A stretch of 64,000 nucleotides of DNA from Candidatus Saccharibacteria bacterium UBA6224 (GTDB taxonomy: Bacteria > Patescibacteriota > Saccharimonadia > Saccharimonadales > UBA4665), in assembly GCA_002441585.1 (NCBI GenBank), contig DJWS01000008.1:118306-182305 (forward strand), given 5' to 3'. The notes beneath the pieces were generated by a model. It was not told where the DNA came from, did no database searches, and saw nothing but the letters and a program-made list of their open reading frames with translations. Positions 40,461 to 50,061 of this stretch are shown here, piece after piece (positions within the stretch are counted from its first letter, which is position 1; each line of letters opens with the position of its first letter). Both the position numbers and the translations under genes were made by a program.

Positions 40461-41607
40461 CCCGGCCGTTACACAGTTAGAGAAAGACGGCTACCACGTG
40501 ACCCTACTGCCCGGGCATGTGGTAGTGAACAGCGTCCCTTATGTAACGTCCGGCGGTAATGTTGCCGATGGGAAGCTCATCATTGCCGTTACGATCAGTG
40601 GTGACGCGGTTAGCGTAGGCGATCATCAAATTGAGTTCATGGGTCAATTTCCACACGGCGCAGATGGCTCTAAGATGGACGATCTATTGAGCGAAACTAC
40701 CACTGGGAACCAACTGGCTGATGGTATTGTCAGTAATTACAGGTTCTCGAACAAGCCCACCACGGGCGAAGTACTCGATGATTGCTATAAGAAATTCAAG
40801 CACTACGAATCGCTAATATGCCGTGAGGCTCAGGTAATTAACCCGAGTGCAACCGCACGAATCTTCAAGCCAATCGACCGGGTGGATGAAACAGTCTTTC
40901 GCTACGCCGATACAAACACTACCCGTGCGGGTATTACCGAGCAAGCCAATAAGTTTCGACAATATAAGATAGGTATTATCGGGCTCGGTGGTACAGGATC
41001 ATACGTGCTGGACAAGGTTGCAAAGACGGCCGTTGCAGAGATCCACCTATTCGATGGCGACGTTTACGAGAATCACAATGCCTTCCGCGCTCCAGGTGCG
41101 GCCAAAATAGACGATCTGAAGCAGCAGCAAACCAAAGTTGCGTACTATCATAAGATGTATGGTGCCATGCGTTCTGGTATAGATGCGCACGAATATAACG
41201 TGACAGCAGAAAATGTTTCCGAGCTGGACGGATTGGATTTCGTATTTGTCTGTATTGATTCAGGATCGAGCCGTAAGGTAATCACTGAGTACCTGGGGTC
41301 ACAGAAGATTGCGTTTATTGACACCGGCATTGAGCTAACGAATCGCCCCGACAGTAACTTGCTGGAAGCAACTGCCAGGACTTTGCTGGTTACACCTGAG
41401 TCACCTGACGAAGTGATGGATTTCTTGTCGTTTGGGGATATTGACGATGAGCTTTACTCTACTAACATACAAGTAGCTGAAATGAATGATCTGAATGCCT
41501 GCCAGGCAGTAATTGAGTGGAAGAAATACGTCGGGTTTTATGCGAACGACGCGGCTGACAAGTACCAGACGATGTACTTCACCCAAGATAATAGAATAGT
41601 TGCATGA
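40420..41607 (+). CDS. DUF6791-E1/ThiF fusion (ubiquitin-like activating enzyme)
   Basis: 395 aa from the ATG at 40420; 40411 (ATG) and 40435 (GTG) are alternatives, all overlapping the previous gene. Residues about 15-150 form the DUF6791 domain (LLPGHVVVNSVPYVTS...QIEFMGQFPHG). The ThiF/E1 domain follows: GLGGTG at 188-193 binds ATP, DGDVYENHNAFR (212-222) gives the Asp and Arg that contact ATP, and DFVFVCIDS and FIDTGIEL are later strands. There are no C-x-x-C zinc pairs. Cys361 (NACQ) is the best candidate for a thioester Cys. Expected to adenylate the ubiquitin-like protein's C-terminus. Confidence 0.87.
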   Translation: MGWNFVLNTPLAHNPAVTQLEKDGYHVTLLPGHVVVNSVPYVTSGGNVADGKLIIAVTISGDAVSVGDHQIEFMGQFPHGADGSKMDDLLSETTTGNQLADGIVSNYRFSNKPTTGEVLDDCYKKFKHYESLICREAQVINPSATARIFKPIDRVDETVFRYADTNTTRAGITEQANKFRQYKIGIIGLGGTGSYVLDKVAKTAVAEIHLFDGDVYENHNAFRAPGAAKIDDLKQQQTKVAYYHKMYGAMRSGIDAHEYNVTAENVSELDGLDFVFVCIDSGSSRKVITEYLGSQKIAFIDTGIELTNRPDSNLLEATARTLLVTPESPDEVMDFLSFGDIDDELYSTNIQVAEMNDLNACQAVIEWKKYVGFYANDAADKYQTMYFTQDNRIVA

Positions 41608-42017
41608 TCCAAATACATTTTGTAGATTCCATTCCAAAAGCTGATGCGATAGAGGAGGGTCATCTCTATATTTCGCTTAAGTACAACATGACCTCCCACC
41701 GCTGCGCCTCTGGATGCGGACAGCTTGTGCCGTTGCCATTGTCGCCCGCTGACTGGTCATTGACCTACAATGGCGATACCGTCAGTCTCAGCCCGTCCAT
41801 TGGTAATGGGGTTCTGGCTTGTCATTCGCACTATTTTATACGAGACAGCCATATTATCTGGGCGTCAGACATGTCAGCTTCACAGGCGCGGCAACAACAG
41901 GCAGCCGACGCGGAACTACTTAAGCGTCACATTGAAGAACGAGCCGAAAATCAGTATAAAATGTCATTCTTTAAACGAGTGCTAGCTTGGCTTCGTGGTA
42001 TTATCGAACGTCGATAG
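41604..42017 (+). CDS. DUF6527 zinc-binding protein of the ubiquitin-like cassette
   Basis: 137 aa, ATGA overlap with the E1-like gene. Metal ligands are C34 and C38 (CASGC) plus C73, H74 and H76 (CHSHYFIRD), followed by IIWA, the DUF6527 signature. W51 lies in the DWSLTYNGDTVSLSPSIGN strand. The last 18 residues form a basic amphipathic helix (FFKRVLAWLRGIIERR) that could bind membrane or protein. In known cassettes DUF6527 follows the E1-like gene, and its activity is not settled. It might act as a peptidase or as a target-recognition part. Confidence 0.83.
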   Translation: MIQIHFVDSIPKADAIEEGHLYISLKYNMTSHRCASGCGQLVPLPLSPADWSLTYNGDTVSLSPSIGNGVLACHSHYFIRDSHIIWASDMSASQARQQQAADAELLKRHIEERAENQYKMSFFKRVLAWLRGIIERR

Positions 42018-42034
42018 CTGCAGGGCTTTTACAG

Positions 42035-43795
42035 TTAAACTAGCAGCATCTTGTTCCACTGCTTTAATTTTATGAACTTTAATGACTTCTCAACTTCAGT
42101 GTCCGAGAACTTGTCACCCTTCCAGGCGTGCATTTCACTTTGCACTTTAAGTAAGTCATCCGATTTGATGTCTTGGATGACCTTACAGACGGTAGCAAGC
42201 CGCTCAATGTCTCTACTTCCAGCATTACTGATAATCGGCAACAGCTTATCTAAGGCAGCATCTGCTTCTTGAGCGAGAGAGTATTTAAGAATCTTTGAGC
42301 CATTCTGCGATAATTCAAAATATTCTCTGTCTTTTTGACCAGACTTTTTAAAGAATTTGTTTTTACTAGTTAGCCCAGAGGTCAATGCCTTACGTACAGA
42401 TGCATCATATGGCCCGAAGCTTTGTGCCGAGAATTTGACCCCAATGTTTACTTCGTAAATTTCTTGTAGAAGATATAGCACTTTGGCAATAGCCATCTCC
42501 CCCTTACTAAACCCTCTATTTAGCAGCGCTGCTGTACATTGCTGGATGGAGAAGCTTAAGTTATAAGACGGTGAAGAGACCGTTTCTGCGGGCCAATCTT
42601 TATTTAGAAGCATAGTAATTGATGCTTCAATGAGTGAAGGTAGGAGCTGAACCTGCCGTTCAAACACCTCAACTAGCTCACTTAATTGAGAGAGCATTAC
42701 TTGGGCCTTCTCAATCGCCTGTAGTTGTTGAAAGATTGGGGGTAGCGGAATCATTGCAGCCATAACGATCTTTTGATTAATTTTAGGCATATTCCCAGAC
42801 GTGCCTGATGCTGAGTTTCTGAAGTAGTTCCTAATAAAAGGGCTAGATAAAACAAGATGCAGATACTCAGGCAAAACTTCATCAGTGGTCGTGAGTTTCA
42901 TCATGAGGTCTGGGTAAATAAACTCGTGAGACTCCCCATTGTAGATAGCCGATACACCTACGTAGTCAATTGAATTACTTCTCTGGAGAAGGATATCTTT
43001 GGGTTCAAGCCATAGATAAGAATCCTCTGGAATGTCTTCCGCAACGTATTTGTACTCGCTAGCCTTAAACTTACCTGAGGTAGTAGCACCTAGCTTTAGA
43101 GTTTTTGTGTTTGTCTCATGAAACACGGTTGAGGGTGAATAGCCATTGCGTGGCTTACTGGTTAGTAGTTCCTCAAGCGGCCTCCACTCCCAATCGTCAG
43201 GCAGCGCAAACGGTTCATTGGGTACCCATGGTTCACCTGAAGGTAACCCAATCACCTGCATCAGAATTAGTTTTTCTAATTGCTCCGCCAGCTTAAGATT
43301 TTCCTTTTCTAAGATAGAAAACTCAGAAATTTTTGCTTCTAAAATATCTAGTTTGGCTACAATTTTTTCCTGCGTCGCTCGATCGGGTATGGGGATGTTT
43401 ATTGACAGGAACTTCTTGGCTTTAATTTCGGTTTTAATGCCACCACCCACTTGTTCAGATAAAGCCTTTTGGAAGTACTTGCTTCTTAAGAACCAACCTA
43501 GGAACTCAGGGGAGGCAATACTTGGATCCATCTCGTACGCCGAGTAATGAATAGTAGCTGTTGCTTCATCTGCTTCGTTAAATACGCACACACCCCCTTT
43601 CTCGGCGTTTATTCCAGAAATTAGCACGTCACCGCGCCTAACAGTTATCATGCCTGTTTTGGTGGACTTGTGGTCTCTCAAGTGAGGCCTTCCCTGGAAG
43701 TCTATCTTTTCGACTCTAGGCAACTTTAAACGATTGGCCTCATCAGGTGTGAGCCTTTCTTTTCGTTCCTGTAGTGCTTGGGTAAAAGACGTCAT
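42035..43795 (-). CDS. hsdS: type I restriction specificity subunit with extra C-terminal domain
   Basis: 586 aa against a usual 400-450. Two target-recognition domains (about 25-130 and 195-345) are each followed by a helical spacer (KIVAKLDILEAKISEFSILEKENLKLAEQLEK; QQLQAIEKAQVMLSQLSELVEVFERQVQLL). The first domain lacks the usual opening W-x-x-x-x-L segment. Residues about 420-586 are an extra domain: GEMAIAKVLYLLQEIYEVNIGVKFSAQSFGPYDASVRKAL resembles the Panacea/SocA-like (DUF4065) fold seen in antitoxins. Its start overlaps the hsdM stop by one base. Confidence 0.88.
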   Translation of the reverse strand: MTSFTQALQERKERLTPDEANRLKLPRVEKIDFQGRPHLRDHKSTKTGMITVRRGDVLISGINAEKGGVCVFNEADEATATIHYSAYEMDPSIASPEFLGWFLRSKYFQKALSEQVGGGIKTEIKAKKFLSINIPIPDRATQEKIVAKLDILEAKISEFSILEKENLKLAEQLEKLILMQVIGLPSGEPWVPNEPFALPDDWEWRPLEELLTSKPRNGYSPSTVFHETNTKTLKLGATTSGKFKASEYKYVAEDIPEDSYLWLEPKDILLQRSNSIDYVGVSAIYNGESHEFIYPDLMMKLTTTDEVLPEYLHLVLSSPFIRNYFRNSASGTSGNMPKINQKIVMAAMIPLPPIFQQLQAIEKAQVMLSQLSELVEVFERQVQLLPSLIEASITMLLNKDWPAETVSSPSYNLSFSIQQCTAALLNRGFSKGEMAIAKVLYLLQEIYEVNIGVKFSAQSFGPYDASVRKALTSGLTSKNKFFKKSGQKDREYFELSQNGSKILKYSLAQEADAALDKLLPIISNAGSRDIERLATVCKVIQDIKSDDLLKVQSEMHAWKGDKFSDTEVEKSLKFIKLKQWNKMLLV

Positions 43796-45216
43796 TACAA
43801 TTCGCTTTTAAGTTTTTGTGAGATTTTTTCAGCAGCTTTAATGTTAAGTATGAGTTGGTCGATAATTTCGCCAGGATTATCTATGGATTTCTCTTCAATT
43901 TTATTAGGGTTCTTGAAATCAAGATTGTAATTTTTCTCTTTTACTTCTTGCAGAGAGACCTTCCAAGCAAAGCTATTTTCAGTCCTGTTATCCCACCACG
44001 CCTTCTCTAATTCAAACTCACTATGGCGGATTGGCCTTGTTTTACTATAAGACTTCTGGCCCTCGGGGTATGGATGCTCAAAGTACCATATATCCTTAGT
44101 TTGCTTACCTTTTTCAAAGAATAGTAAATTAGTCGGAATGTCGGTATATGGACTAAACACATTCCTCGGAAGTCGAACGATAGTGTGTAAATTGCAGTTC
44201 TCTAGTAGTTGTTCTTTAATCCTTGTTTTAACACCTTCACCAGCAAGAAAGCCGTCAGGAAGCACCACCCCGGCTCGTCCACCATCTTTTAATAATTTCA
44301 TAATTAAAACGAGGAAGAGGTCAGCCGTTTCTCGGGTTCTAAACGACTGAGGAAAGTTCGATTCTATGCCTGGCTCTTCCGTTCCGCCGAAAGGAGGGTT
44401 GGTAAGGACCACATCCACCCGATCTTGAGGGCCATAATCTTTGAGAGGTCGCCTTAATGTATTATCCCGACGTACATGAAGAGGCACTTCAATGCCATGA
44501 AGAATCATATTGGTCGTGCAGAGTAAGTGTGGAAGTTGCTTCTTTTCGACTCCACGGATTGAATCTTGTAGTATTCGCTCGTCCTCGGGCGTCTTAACGT
44601 TCCTCCGAATGTGCTCAATGGCACTAGTTAAGAATCCACCTGTTCCACAAGCTGGATCAATAACCGTCTCACCAAACTGTGGGTCCACCATGTCTGTTAT
44701 GAATTGCGTTACTGGACGTGGGGTATAGTATTCTCCTGCATTTCCAGCGCTCTGCAAGCTTCGTAATAAGGTTTCATAAATATCATTAAAGGTATGTCGG
44801 TCACCCTGTTTATTAAAATCGATGGTATTGATCTTGTTTACCACCTGTCGCAGCAATGTGCCGTTCTTCATGTAGTTGTGGCTATCTTCGAAAACACCAC
44901 GCACTATTTGGTTGCGCAGGTTCGTGTTACTGGGGGCTAAATCTTTGAGCGCAGGAAAGAGCTTATTATTCACAAATACTAGCAGTGAATCACCGGTGAG
45001 CCCTTCTTCATTTGCTGCCCAAGTGCGCCATTGGAACTCTACGGGAACCGCTGGAGTGTATTGAGGGTTGAGTAATTCGAGCTCTTGCTCGTTATCATCA
45101 AGTACTTTGAGGAAAATCATCCAAACAAGTTGGCTTAAACGCTGGGCGTCGCCATCTACCCCATCGTCTTGCCGCATTATGTCTTGGATTGCCTTAATTA
45201 GTCCGGAACTTATCAT
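43795..45216 (-). CDS. hsdM: type I restriction-modification N6-adenine methyltransferase subunit
   Basis: 473 aa. SAM-binding motif I is DPACGTGGFL (about 185-194), catalytic motif IV is NPPFGG (about 273-278, N-P-P-F), and GEYYTPRPVTQFITDMVDP is the conserved stretch before motif I. The N-terminal helical bundle is typical of HsdM. It methylates adenine at sites chosen by HsdS and forms the complex with HsdR. ATGA overlap with hsdR upstream and one-base overlap with hsdS downstream give a tight operon. Confidence 0.95.
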   Translation of the reverse strand: MISSGLIKAIQDIMRQDDGVDGDAQRLSQLVWMIFLKVLDDNEQELELLNPQYTPAVPVEFQWRTWAANEEGLTGDSLLVFVNNKLFPALKDLAPSNTNLRNQIVRGVFEDSHNYMKNGTLLRQVVNKINTIDFNKQGDRHTFNDIYETLLRSLQSAGNAGEYYTPRPVTQFITDMVDPQFGETVIDPACGTGGFLTSAIEHIRRNVKTPEDERILQDSIRGVEKKQLPHLLCTTNMILHGIEVPLHVRRDNTLRRPLKDYGPQDRVDVVLTNPPFGGTEEPGIESNFPQSFRTRETADLFLVLIMKLLKDGGRAGVVLPDGFLAGEGVKTRIKEQLLENCNLHTIVRLPRNVFSPYTDIPTNLLFFEKGKQTKDIWYFEHPYPEGQKSYSKTRPIRHSEFELEKAWWDNRTENSFAWKVSLQEVKEKNYNLDFKNPNKIEEKSIDNPGEIIDQLILNIKAAEKISQKLKSEL

Positions 45217-47621
45217 ACTGTCACGCCTTCATATATTTGTTTTTCTAACTCATCTACCGCCTCACGATATTTATCCGCTCCTCCAAACCAACTAACTATT
45301 TCCAGAGGTGCACCGTAGTTTCTGAAAGGGTCAACTTTCAATACGTTGATATCCTCAACGCTATATATACCTGTATCGGCATATTTATCAAGTAAAGCTT
45401 CAATGACTTCTCTCGCTTTGCCTTGGTACTTGTGGAGGTAAGTGCTGCGTTTGACGGCATCGACTCGCTCACGTCTCTTAACCGGTTTTTTATCGTACGC
45501 AACATGCAGTATGAGATCGAATAGGTCAATGTCGTAACCCACTTGCTCGCGAAGCTCCTCAAGAGGTACCCCTCTATCAACTATCTCATCAATGATTGCG
45601 GTGCGACGGTCGGCTTTATCCCAGGCATTCAGGAAGTCACTGAGTGTTGCGTACTCACCAAGAATATTCCGTTTTGTAAAATCGGTAAGACTTTCGGTAA
45701 TTAATTTACCGTAAGAGTCAATAAACTGGATGCGTTCACCAATGATTTTTACCGGAACACCGCTAACTGTTATTTTAGTCTGTCGTACGGGTTGCTCGTC
45801 GGGGAATTCTACAGAAGCTGTGCCAGTCAATAGTGGACTGGCTTCATCGGAAATATTATCTATCTGGGAATTTTCATCTATAGGTTTATCGATGTCTTCT
45901 ACGGCCTTATCAAAATCTTCGGGAGTATTTACTTCCATGATCTTTACAGGATCGCCATCGAAGTCTGGATCGGCAAATAACTTAGTTACATTTCGGAAGT
46001 CCAAAATAGTAAAGTACATTTTCCCGTAATCCTCGCGCACCCTAGTGCCTCGTCCGATAATCTGTTTGAACTCGGTCATACTTTCAATATTGCTATCGAG
46101 TACAACTACTTTGCATGTCTGTGCGTCTACGCCCGTTGTCATCAGTTTAGAGGTTACTGCAATTACAGGGAAACGTGACTCGGGGTCAATGAAATTATCA
46201 AGCTCTTTCTTTCCTAAATCATCATCGCCAGTAATGCGCATTACATATTTCGAGTTCTCCATAACACGTGCTTTGTTAAGGTTCACAAGCGCCTGACGCA
46301 TTCGTTCTGCATGATTAATATCAACACAGAAAATAATTGTCTTTGCGTAAGGGTCGGTCTTTTCCAAAAATTGCGTTATGCGCTCAGCTACAAGCTGTGT
46401 TCGAGTAGGCAGCACAAGTTTGCGGTCGAAATCCTTTTGCGTATATTCACGGTCCTCTACAGGGTTGCCATCGTCATCAACCATTTCTGCGTCTGGCCGC
46501 CAGCCAAAGGTATCTACATCCAGCGCAACCCTAACTACTTTATAGGGCGCAAGGAAACCATCCTCTATACCTTGCTTAAGTGAGTATGTGTAGATAGGTT
46601 CTCCGAAGTAGTTAATGTTACTGATTTGTTTCGTTTCCTTTGGTGTGGCTGTTAAGCCAACCTGTACAGCAGTGCTAAAGTACTCGAGAATTTCTCGCCA
46701 GGCGCTGTCTCCCTTCGCGCTACCTCGATGGCATTCGTCCACTACAATAAGATCGAAAAAGTCAGGACTAAATTGACGATAAATATTGCTTGCTTCGTCT
46801 GTTCCTGATACGGCTTGGTAAAGTGATAAATAAACCTCGTAGCTTTTATCAACCTGCCTATTGCTCACCTTGGTCATAGCACTACCAAAGTGCTTGAAAT
46901 CGTTAACCCTAGTTTGATCGACTAGAATATTTCTATCAGCTAAGAATAGGATTCGTTTTTGTTTACCCTGATTAGTCTTCCAGTACCGCCAAATGATCTG
47001 AGCTGCAGTATAGGTTTTACCTGTACCGGTAGCCATAACCAGAAGTATTCTCTTTTGTCCACGGGCAATCGCCTCTATGGTGCGATTTATTGCTATCCGT
47101 TGGTAATATCGCGGTTCTTTTCCCGAACCATCGCTGTGATAATCGCTCAGGGCTAATTGTTCACTATTTTGGTCTATTCCACGCCACTGTTTATAGATCG
47201 CATAGAGTTGCTCGGGGGACGGAAACTGCTGAAGTTCTATTTCTTGTTCTGATTGTTTGAGTAGACCTGTACGATCATGCAGCAGAAAAGAGTCGCCATT
47301 GCTCGTAAAAACGAAAGGGACATCGAGCGCTTCTGCATAATCGGTAGCTTGCTGCATGCCATCACCCACAGCATGCTTATTGTCTTTAGCTTCCACAATC
47401 GCTAAGGGCAGATTTGGTTTGTAATATAAAAGATAATCTACCTTTTTCGCCTCTCTACGCTTAGCCTGCTTGCCGTGAACAACAATACGGCCATTCGTAA
47501 AGTAGTAAAACTCTTCACGAACTTGCGGAAGGGACCAGCCTGCATTTGTAATCGCAGGCGTAATATACCTAGTACGAATCTCGGTTTCGTTAAGTGTCTT
47601 TTTGTCTACATCCATATTCAT
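45213..47621 (-). CDS. hsdR: type I restriction endonuclease/translocase subunit
   Basis: 802 aa from the ATG at 47621. The PD-(D/E)xK nuclease lies at about 60-80 (KVDYLLYYKPNLPLAIVEAKDN). The SF2 translocase follows: Walker A MATGTGKTYTAAQI (about 193), DEAD-like VVDECHRGS (about 293), GLTATPKET (motif III), and motif VI QIIGRGTRVRED. A C-terminal helical part binds HsdM. Cuts DNA after ATP-driven translocation. It follows an XRE regulator gene, and a full R-M-S set means the system should be functional. Confidence 0.95.
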   Translation of the reverse strand: MNMDVDKKTLNETEIRTRYITPAITNAGWSLPQVREEFYYFTNGRIVVHGKQAKRREAKKVDYLLYYKPNLPLAIVEAKDNKHAVGDGMQQATDYAEALDVPFVFTSNGDSFLLHDRTGLLKQSEQEIELQQFPSPEQLYAIYKQWRGIDQNSEQLALSDYHSDGSGKEPRYYQRIAINRTIEAIARGQKRILLVMATGTGKTYTAAQIIWRYWKTNQGKQKRILFLADRNILVDQTRVNDFKHFGSAMTKVSNRQVDKSYEVYLSLYQAVSGTDEASNIYRQFSPDFFDLIVVDECHRGSAKGDSAWREILEYFSTAVQVGLTATPKETKQISNINYFGEPIYTYSLKQGIEDGFLAPYKVVRVALDVDTFGWRPDAEMVDDDGNPVEDREYTQKDFDRKLVLPTRTQLVAERITQFLEKTDPYAKTIIFCVDINHAERMRQALVNLNKARVMENSKYVMRITGDDDLGKKELDNFIDPESRFPVIAVTSKLMTTGVDAQTCKVVVLDSNIESMTEFKQIIGRGTRVREDYGKMYFTILDFRNVTKLFADPDFDGDPVKIMEVNTPEDFDKAVEDIDKPIDENSQIDNISDEASPLLTGTASVEFPDEQPVRQTKITVSGVPVKIIGERIQFIDSYGKLITESLTDFTKRNILGEYATLSDFLNAWDKADRRTAIIDEIVDRGVPLEELREQVGYDIDLFDLILHVAYDKKPVKRRERVDAVKRSTYLHKYQGKAREVIEALLDKYADTGIYSVEDINVLKVDPFRNYGAPLEIVSWFGGADKYREAVDELEKQIYEGVTV

Positions 47622-47652
47622 CAAAATGTAATCTGTCAGTTTTATTAGGTAA

Positions 47653-47868
47653 TCAAAAGCTTGTCAGCTCAGAAACTGAAACCTTCAGGGCTTTCGCAAG
47701 TTTTTCAATGTTGCGGAGTGATGGATTGCGCACCCCTCGTTCGATACCTGATATATAAGTTCTATCGAGACCAGTTATCTCTCCTAATCGCTCCTGTGAT
47801 AAACCTGCTTCTGTCCTTAGCTCCCGTAGCTTCTTACCGAGCTTTTGTTGAGCGGTTGTTCTTGCCAT
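47653..47868 (-). CDS. XRE-family controller protein
   Basis: 71 aa, one helix-turn-helix domain: LGKKLRELRTEAGLSQERLGEITGLDRTYISGIERGVRNPSLRNIEKLAKALKVSVSELTS. This is the size and form of restriction-modification C proteins. It lies just upstream of hsdR in the same direction, with a TATACT promoter in front, so it likely controls the hsd operon timing. Confidence 0.9.
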   Translation of the reverse strand: MARTTAQQKLGKKLRELRTEAGLSQERLGEITGLDRTYISGIERGVRNPSLRNIEKLAKALKVSVSELTSF

Positions 47869-47980
47869 GCAATAAACATGACTGCTTGTAGTATATAGGT
47901 CTACGGACTATAAGTCACAATTCGGTTGCTATTCCTCTGTTAGGGTCGTAGAATTGAGTAAACTAGAAGGAGCAACTAAA

Positions 47981-48565
47981 ATGGGATTTCTCGATAAAGC
48001 AAAATCACAAATACAGGCGGCAAACGAAAAGAGAGCCGAGAAGCATGAGTTTCAGGGTAGAAAGCTGACGATGCTTTCCGTTGAGTACACTGGTGGTTAC
48101 GAAAACTATAAAAAAACGCAGGGTATCCTGACCTTTTATGAGAATGTCACGGAGTTCAAGGCCCCTCTCGTTACATCTTTTACGATCAATAATAAAGACA
48201 TCGTGGCCACTGCCGTTGAGGGTCGTCTGGAAGTAGGTCGCCGCGTGACAGTGACTCGTTTGCTGGCTTTTGGTATTTTCGCATTTGGCATGCAAAAAAA
48301 GAACGACAGCAAGGAGGCTTTTATCACGCTAGTTCTAGCCGATGATCAAGAAGCTATCTTCTATGCAAAGAACACCTCACCGATGGATCTCAAGCGTAAA
48401 TTAGGTAGCACCCTCACGCGCATACAGCAGGGAGTAGCATCATTAGGGCAATCGGCAGCCCCGGCTAGCGTAGCCGATGAATTGACTAAGCTGAGCGAGC
48501 TAAAGAAGCAAGGCCTGCTTACTGACGAAGAATATAACCAGCAGAAACAGCGCCTTCTTCGATAG
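47981..48565 (+). CDS. PH-like domain plus SHOCT domain protein
   Basis: 194 aa; AGAAGGAG precedes the ATG at 47981. Residues about 20-140 form a beta-rich domain (GRKLTMLSVEYTGGYENYKKTQGILTFYENVTEF...) similar to bacterial PH-like domains. The C-terminus (about 165-194) is a SHOCT domain: DELTKLSELKKQGLLTDEEYNQQKQRLL. SHOCT is a small motif usually at the ends of larger proteins and linked to oligomerisation. Function in the island is unknown; it is divergent from the XRE gene. Confidence 0.75.
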   Translation: MGFLDKAKSQIQAANEKRAEKHEFQGRKLTMLSVEYTGGYENYKKTQGILTFYENVTEFKAPLVTSFTINNKDIVATAVEGRLEVGRRVTVTRLLAFGIFAFGMQKKNDSKEAFITLVLADDQEAIFYAKNTSPMDLKRKLGSTLTRIQQGVASLGQSAAPASVADELTKLSELKKQGLLTDEEYNQQKQRLLR

Positions 48566-48624
48566 CTAAAAATACATCTCTATTCCACTAGCTAAATCTG
48601 TTTATTCGGGTAGTGTTGTGTGTG

Positions 48625-49917
48625 ATGCAGCAAGATATAACGGAACTGAAGTATTGTCTCTACGCGCGTAAATCCACCGAGAGCGACGAGAGACAAGCCA
48701 TGAGCATCGATTCACAAATCAAAGAAATGCAGGCCATGGCTGAGCGTGAAGGGCTAAAGGTGGTAGCCATGAAGCGAGAGAGCTTTTCCGCTAAGCAATC
48801 AGGCAGCCGACCAGTCTTTAACCAACTTCTTCACGATGTCCGCAACGGTGAATATAACGCTATTCTGACCTGGGCACCTGATCGTTTGAGTAGAAATGCA
48901 GGAGATCTAGGATCACTTGTCGATCTCATGGACATGAACCGTCTGCAGCGAATACGGACGTTCTCACAGAGTTTCAGTAATACGCCCAACGAGAAATTCC
49001 TCCTCATGATCCTATGCTCCCAAGCAAAGCTGGAGAATGACAATAGGGGAATTAATGTTAAGCGCGGTATTCGAGCTAAGTGCGAGATGGGCTGGCGACC
49101 AGGACCAGCCCCAATTGGTTACATCAACCGCTCATTTGCTGGAGTGAAAGAAATGGTGCTGGACGAAGAACGTGCACCAATAATAAAGGAGATGTTTGAG
49201 CGCTCAGGGCTTCAAAATCAGAGTGGCCGAACCATAAAGGATTGGTTGGATAGTATCGGGTTCACGACAAAAGCTGGTGCTCGATTATCACTGAGCCAAA
49301 TCTACCGCATACTCACCAATCCGTTCTATTACGGTTACTTTGCATATCCGGCAGACGGACCCTTATATAAAGGCCAACACGAGCCAATTATCAGCAAACA
49401 GCTGTTCGATATCGTCAGGAACCGAATGGCTACTATTGTCCCTGAGAACAAGCCGGCATGGGGCTCAAAAAAGTTCCCATTCAAGCACTTATTTTATTGC
49501 GGCTCGTGCGCCTCAAGACTAACCGTCGAGGAACATTTCAAGAAACGTAAAGATGGTGGCATTAATCGACATGTTTACTACCGTTGCACGAAATCTACTA
49601 AAGACCCTGATTGTCCTGAACGATCAATTACCGCGAATATGATAGTTGAGCAGATACTTGGATTGATTGAGTCTGGGGATTTTGATGATATAGAGCCCAC
49701 TGAGCAGCTGTTCAAGCGAATCGAACAGCACAAACGAATAACTAGTCAGCTCATCAAAGATCACGGCATGAAATTAACTGAACGAGATCACTTCCGTAAC
49801 TTTGCAAGCTACACGCTCAAACAAGGAACCCTGAGCGAGCAAGACGGCTTTATAAGAGGATTAAGCATACCACTATTTGTTAAAGACAGGGCTATCTACC
49901 GTCGTATAAACGACTAA
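48625..49917 (+). CDS. large serine recombinase (integrase)
   Basis: 430 aa; ATG at 48625 preferred over a GTG at 48613. The resolvase domain starts YCLYARKSTESDERQAMSID with the nucleophile Ser in YARKS (about residue 18), and has WAPDRLSRNAGDLG for the conserved Arg pair. The recombinase domain (about 150-270, IRAKCEMGWRPGPAPIGY...) is followed by a zinc ribbon (FYCGSCASRLTVEEHF...YYRCTKSTKDPDC). Shorter than phage phiC31-type (about 600) but full for an element integrase. It lies 145 bp from the right attachment site and a terminator follows it. Confidence 0.93.
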   Translation: MQQDITELKYCLYARKSTESDERQAMSIDSQIKEMQAMAEREGLKVVAMKRESFSAKQSGSRPVFNQLLHDVRNGEYNAILTWAPDRLSRNAGDLGSLVDLMDMNRLQRIRTFSQSFSNTPNEKFLLMILCSQAKLENDNRGINVKRGIRAKCEMGWRPGPAPIGYINRSFAGVKEMVLDEERAPIIKEMFERSGLQNQSGRTIKDWLDSIGFTTKAGARLSLSQIYRILTNPFYYGYFAYPADGPLYKGQHEPIISKQLFDIVRNRMATIVPENKPAWGSKKFPFKHLFYCGSCASRLTVEEHFKKRKDGGINRHVYYRCTKSTKDPDCPERSITANMIVEQILGLIESGDFDDIEPTEQLFKRIEQHKRITSQLIKDHGMKLTERDHFRNFASYTLKQGTLSEQDGFIRGLSIPLFVKDRAIYRRIND

Positions 49918-49955
49918 AATAAAAGAACCAGCTCTGGTAGCCGGTTCTTTTATTG
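49918..49955 (+). terminator. intrinsic terminator after the recombinase
   Basis: AATAAAAGAACC and GGTTCTTTTATT flank an AGCTCTGGTAGCC centre. Confidence 0.85.
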
Positions 49956-50061
49956 TCGCCTAGGAATTTCCCTAACAATTCGATTCAGTTTCTCTCCTGG
50001 GGTGTATATGCCTCAGCGATGCAGAATGAGGGACATGGGTCTCAAATTCTGCTGTCGCATC

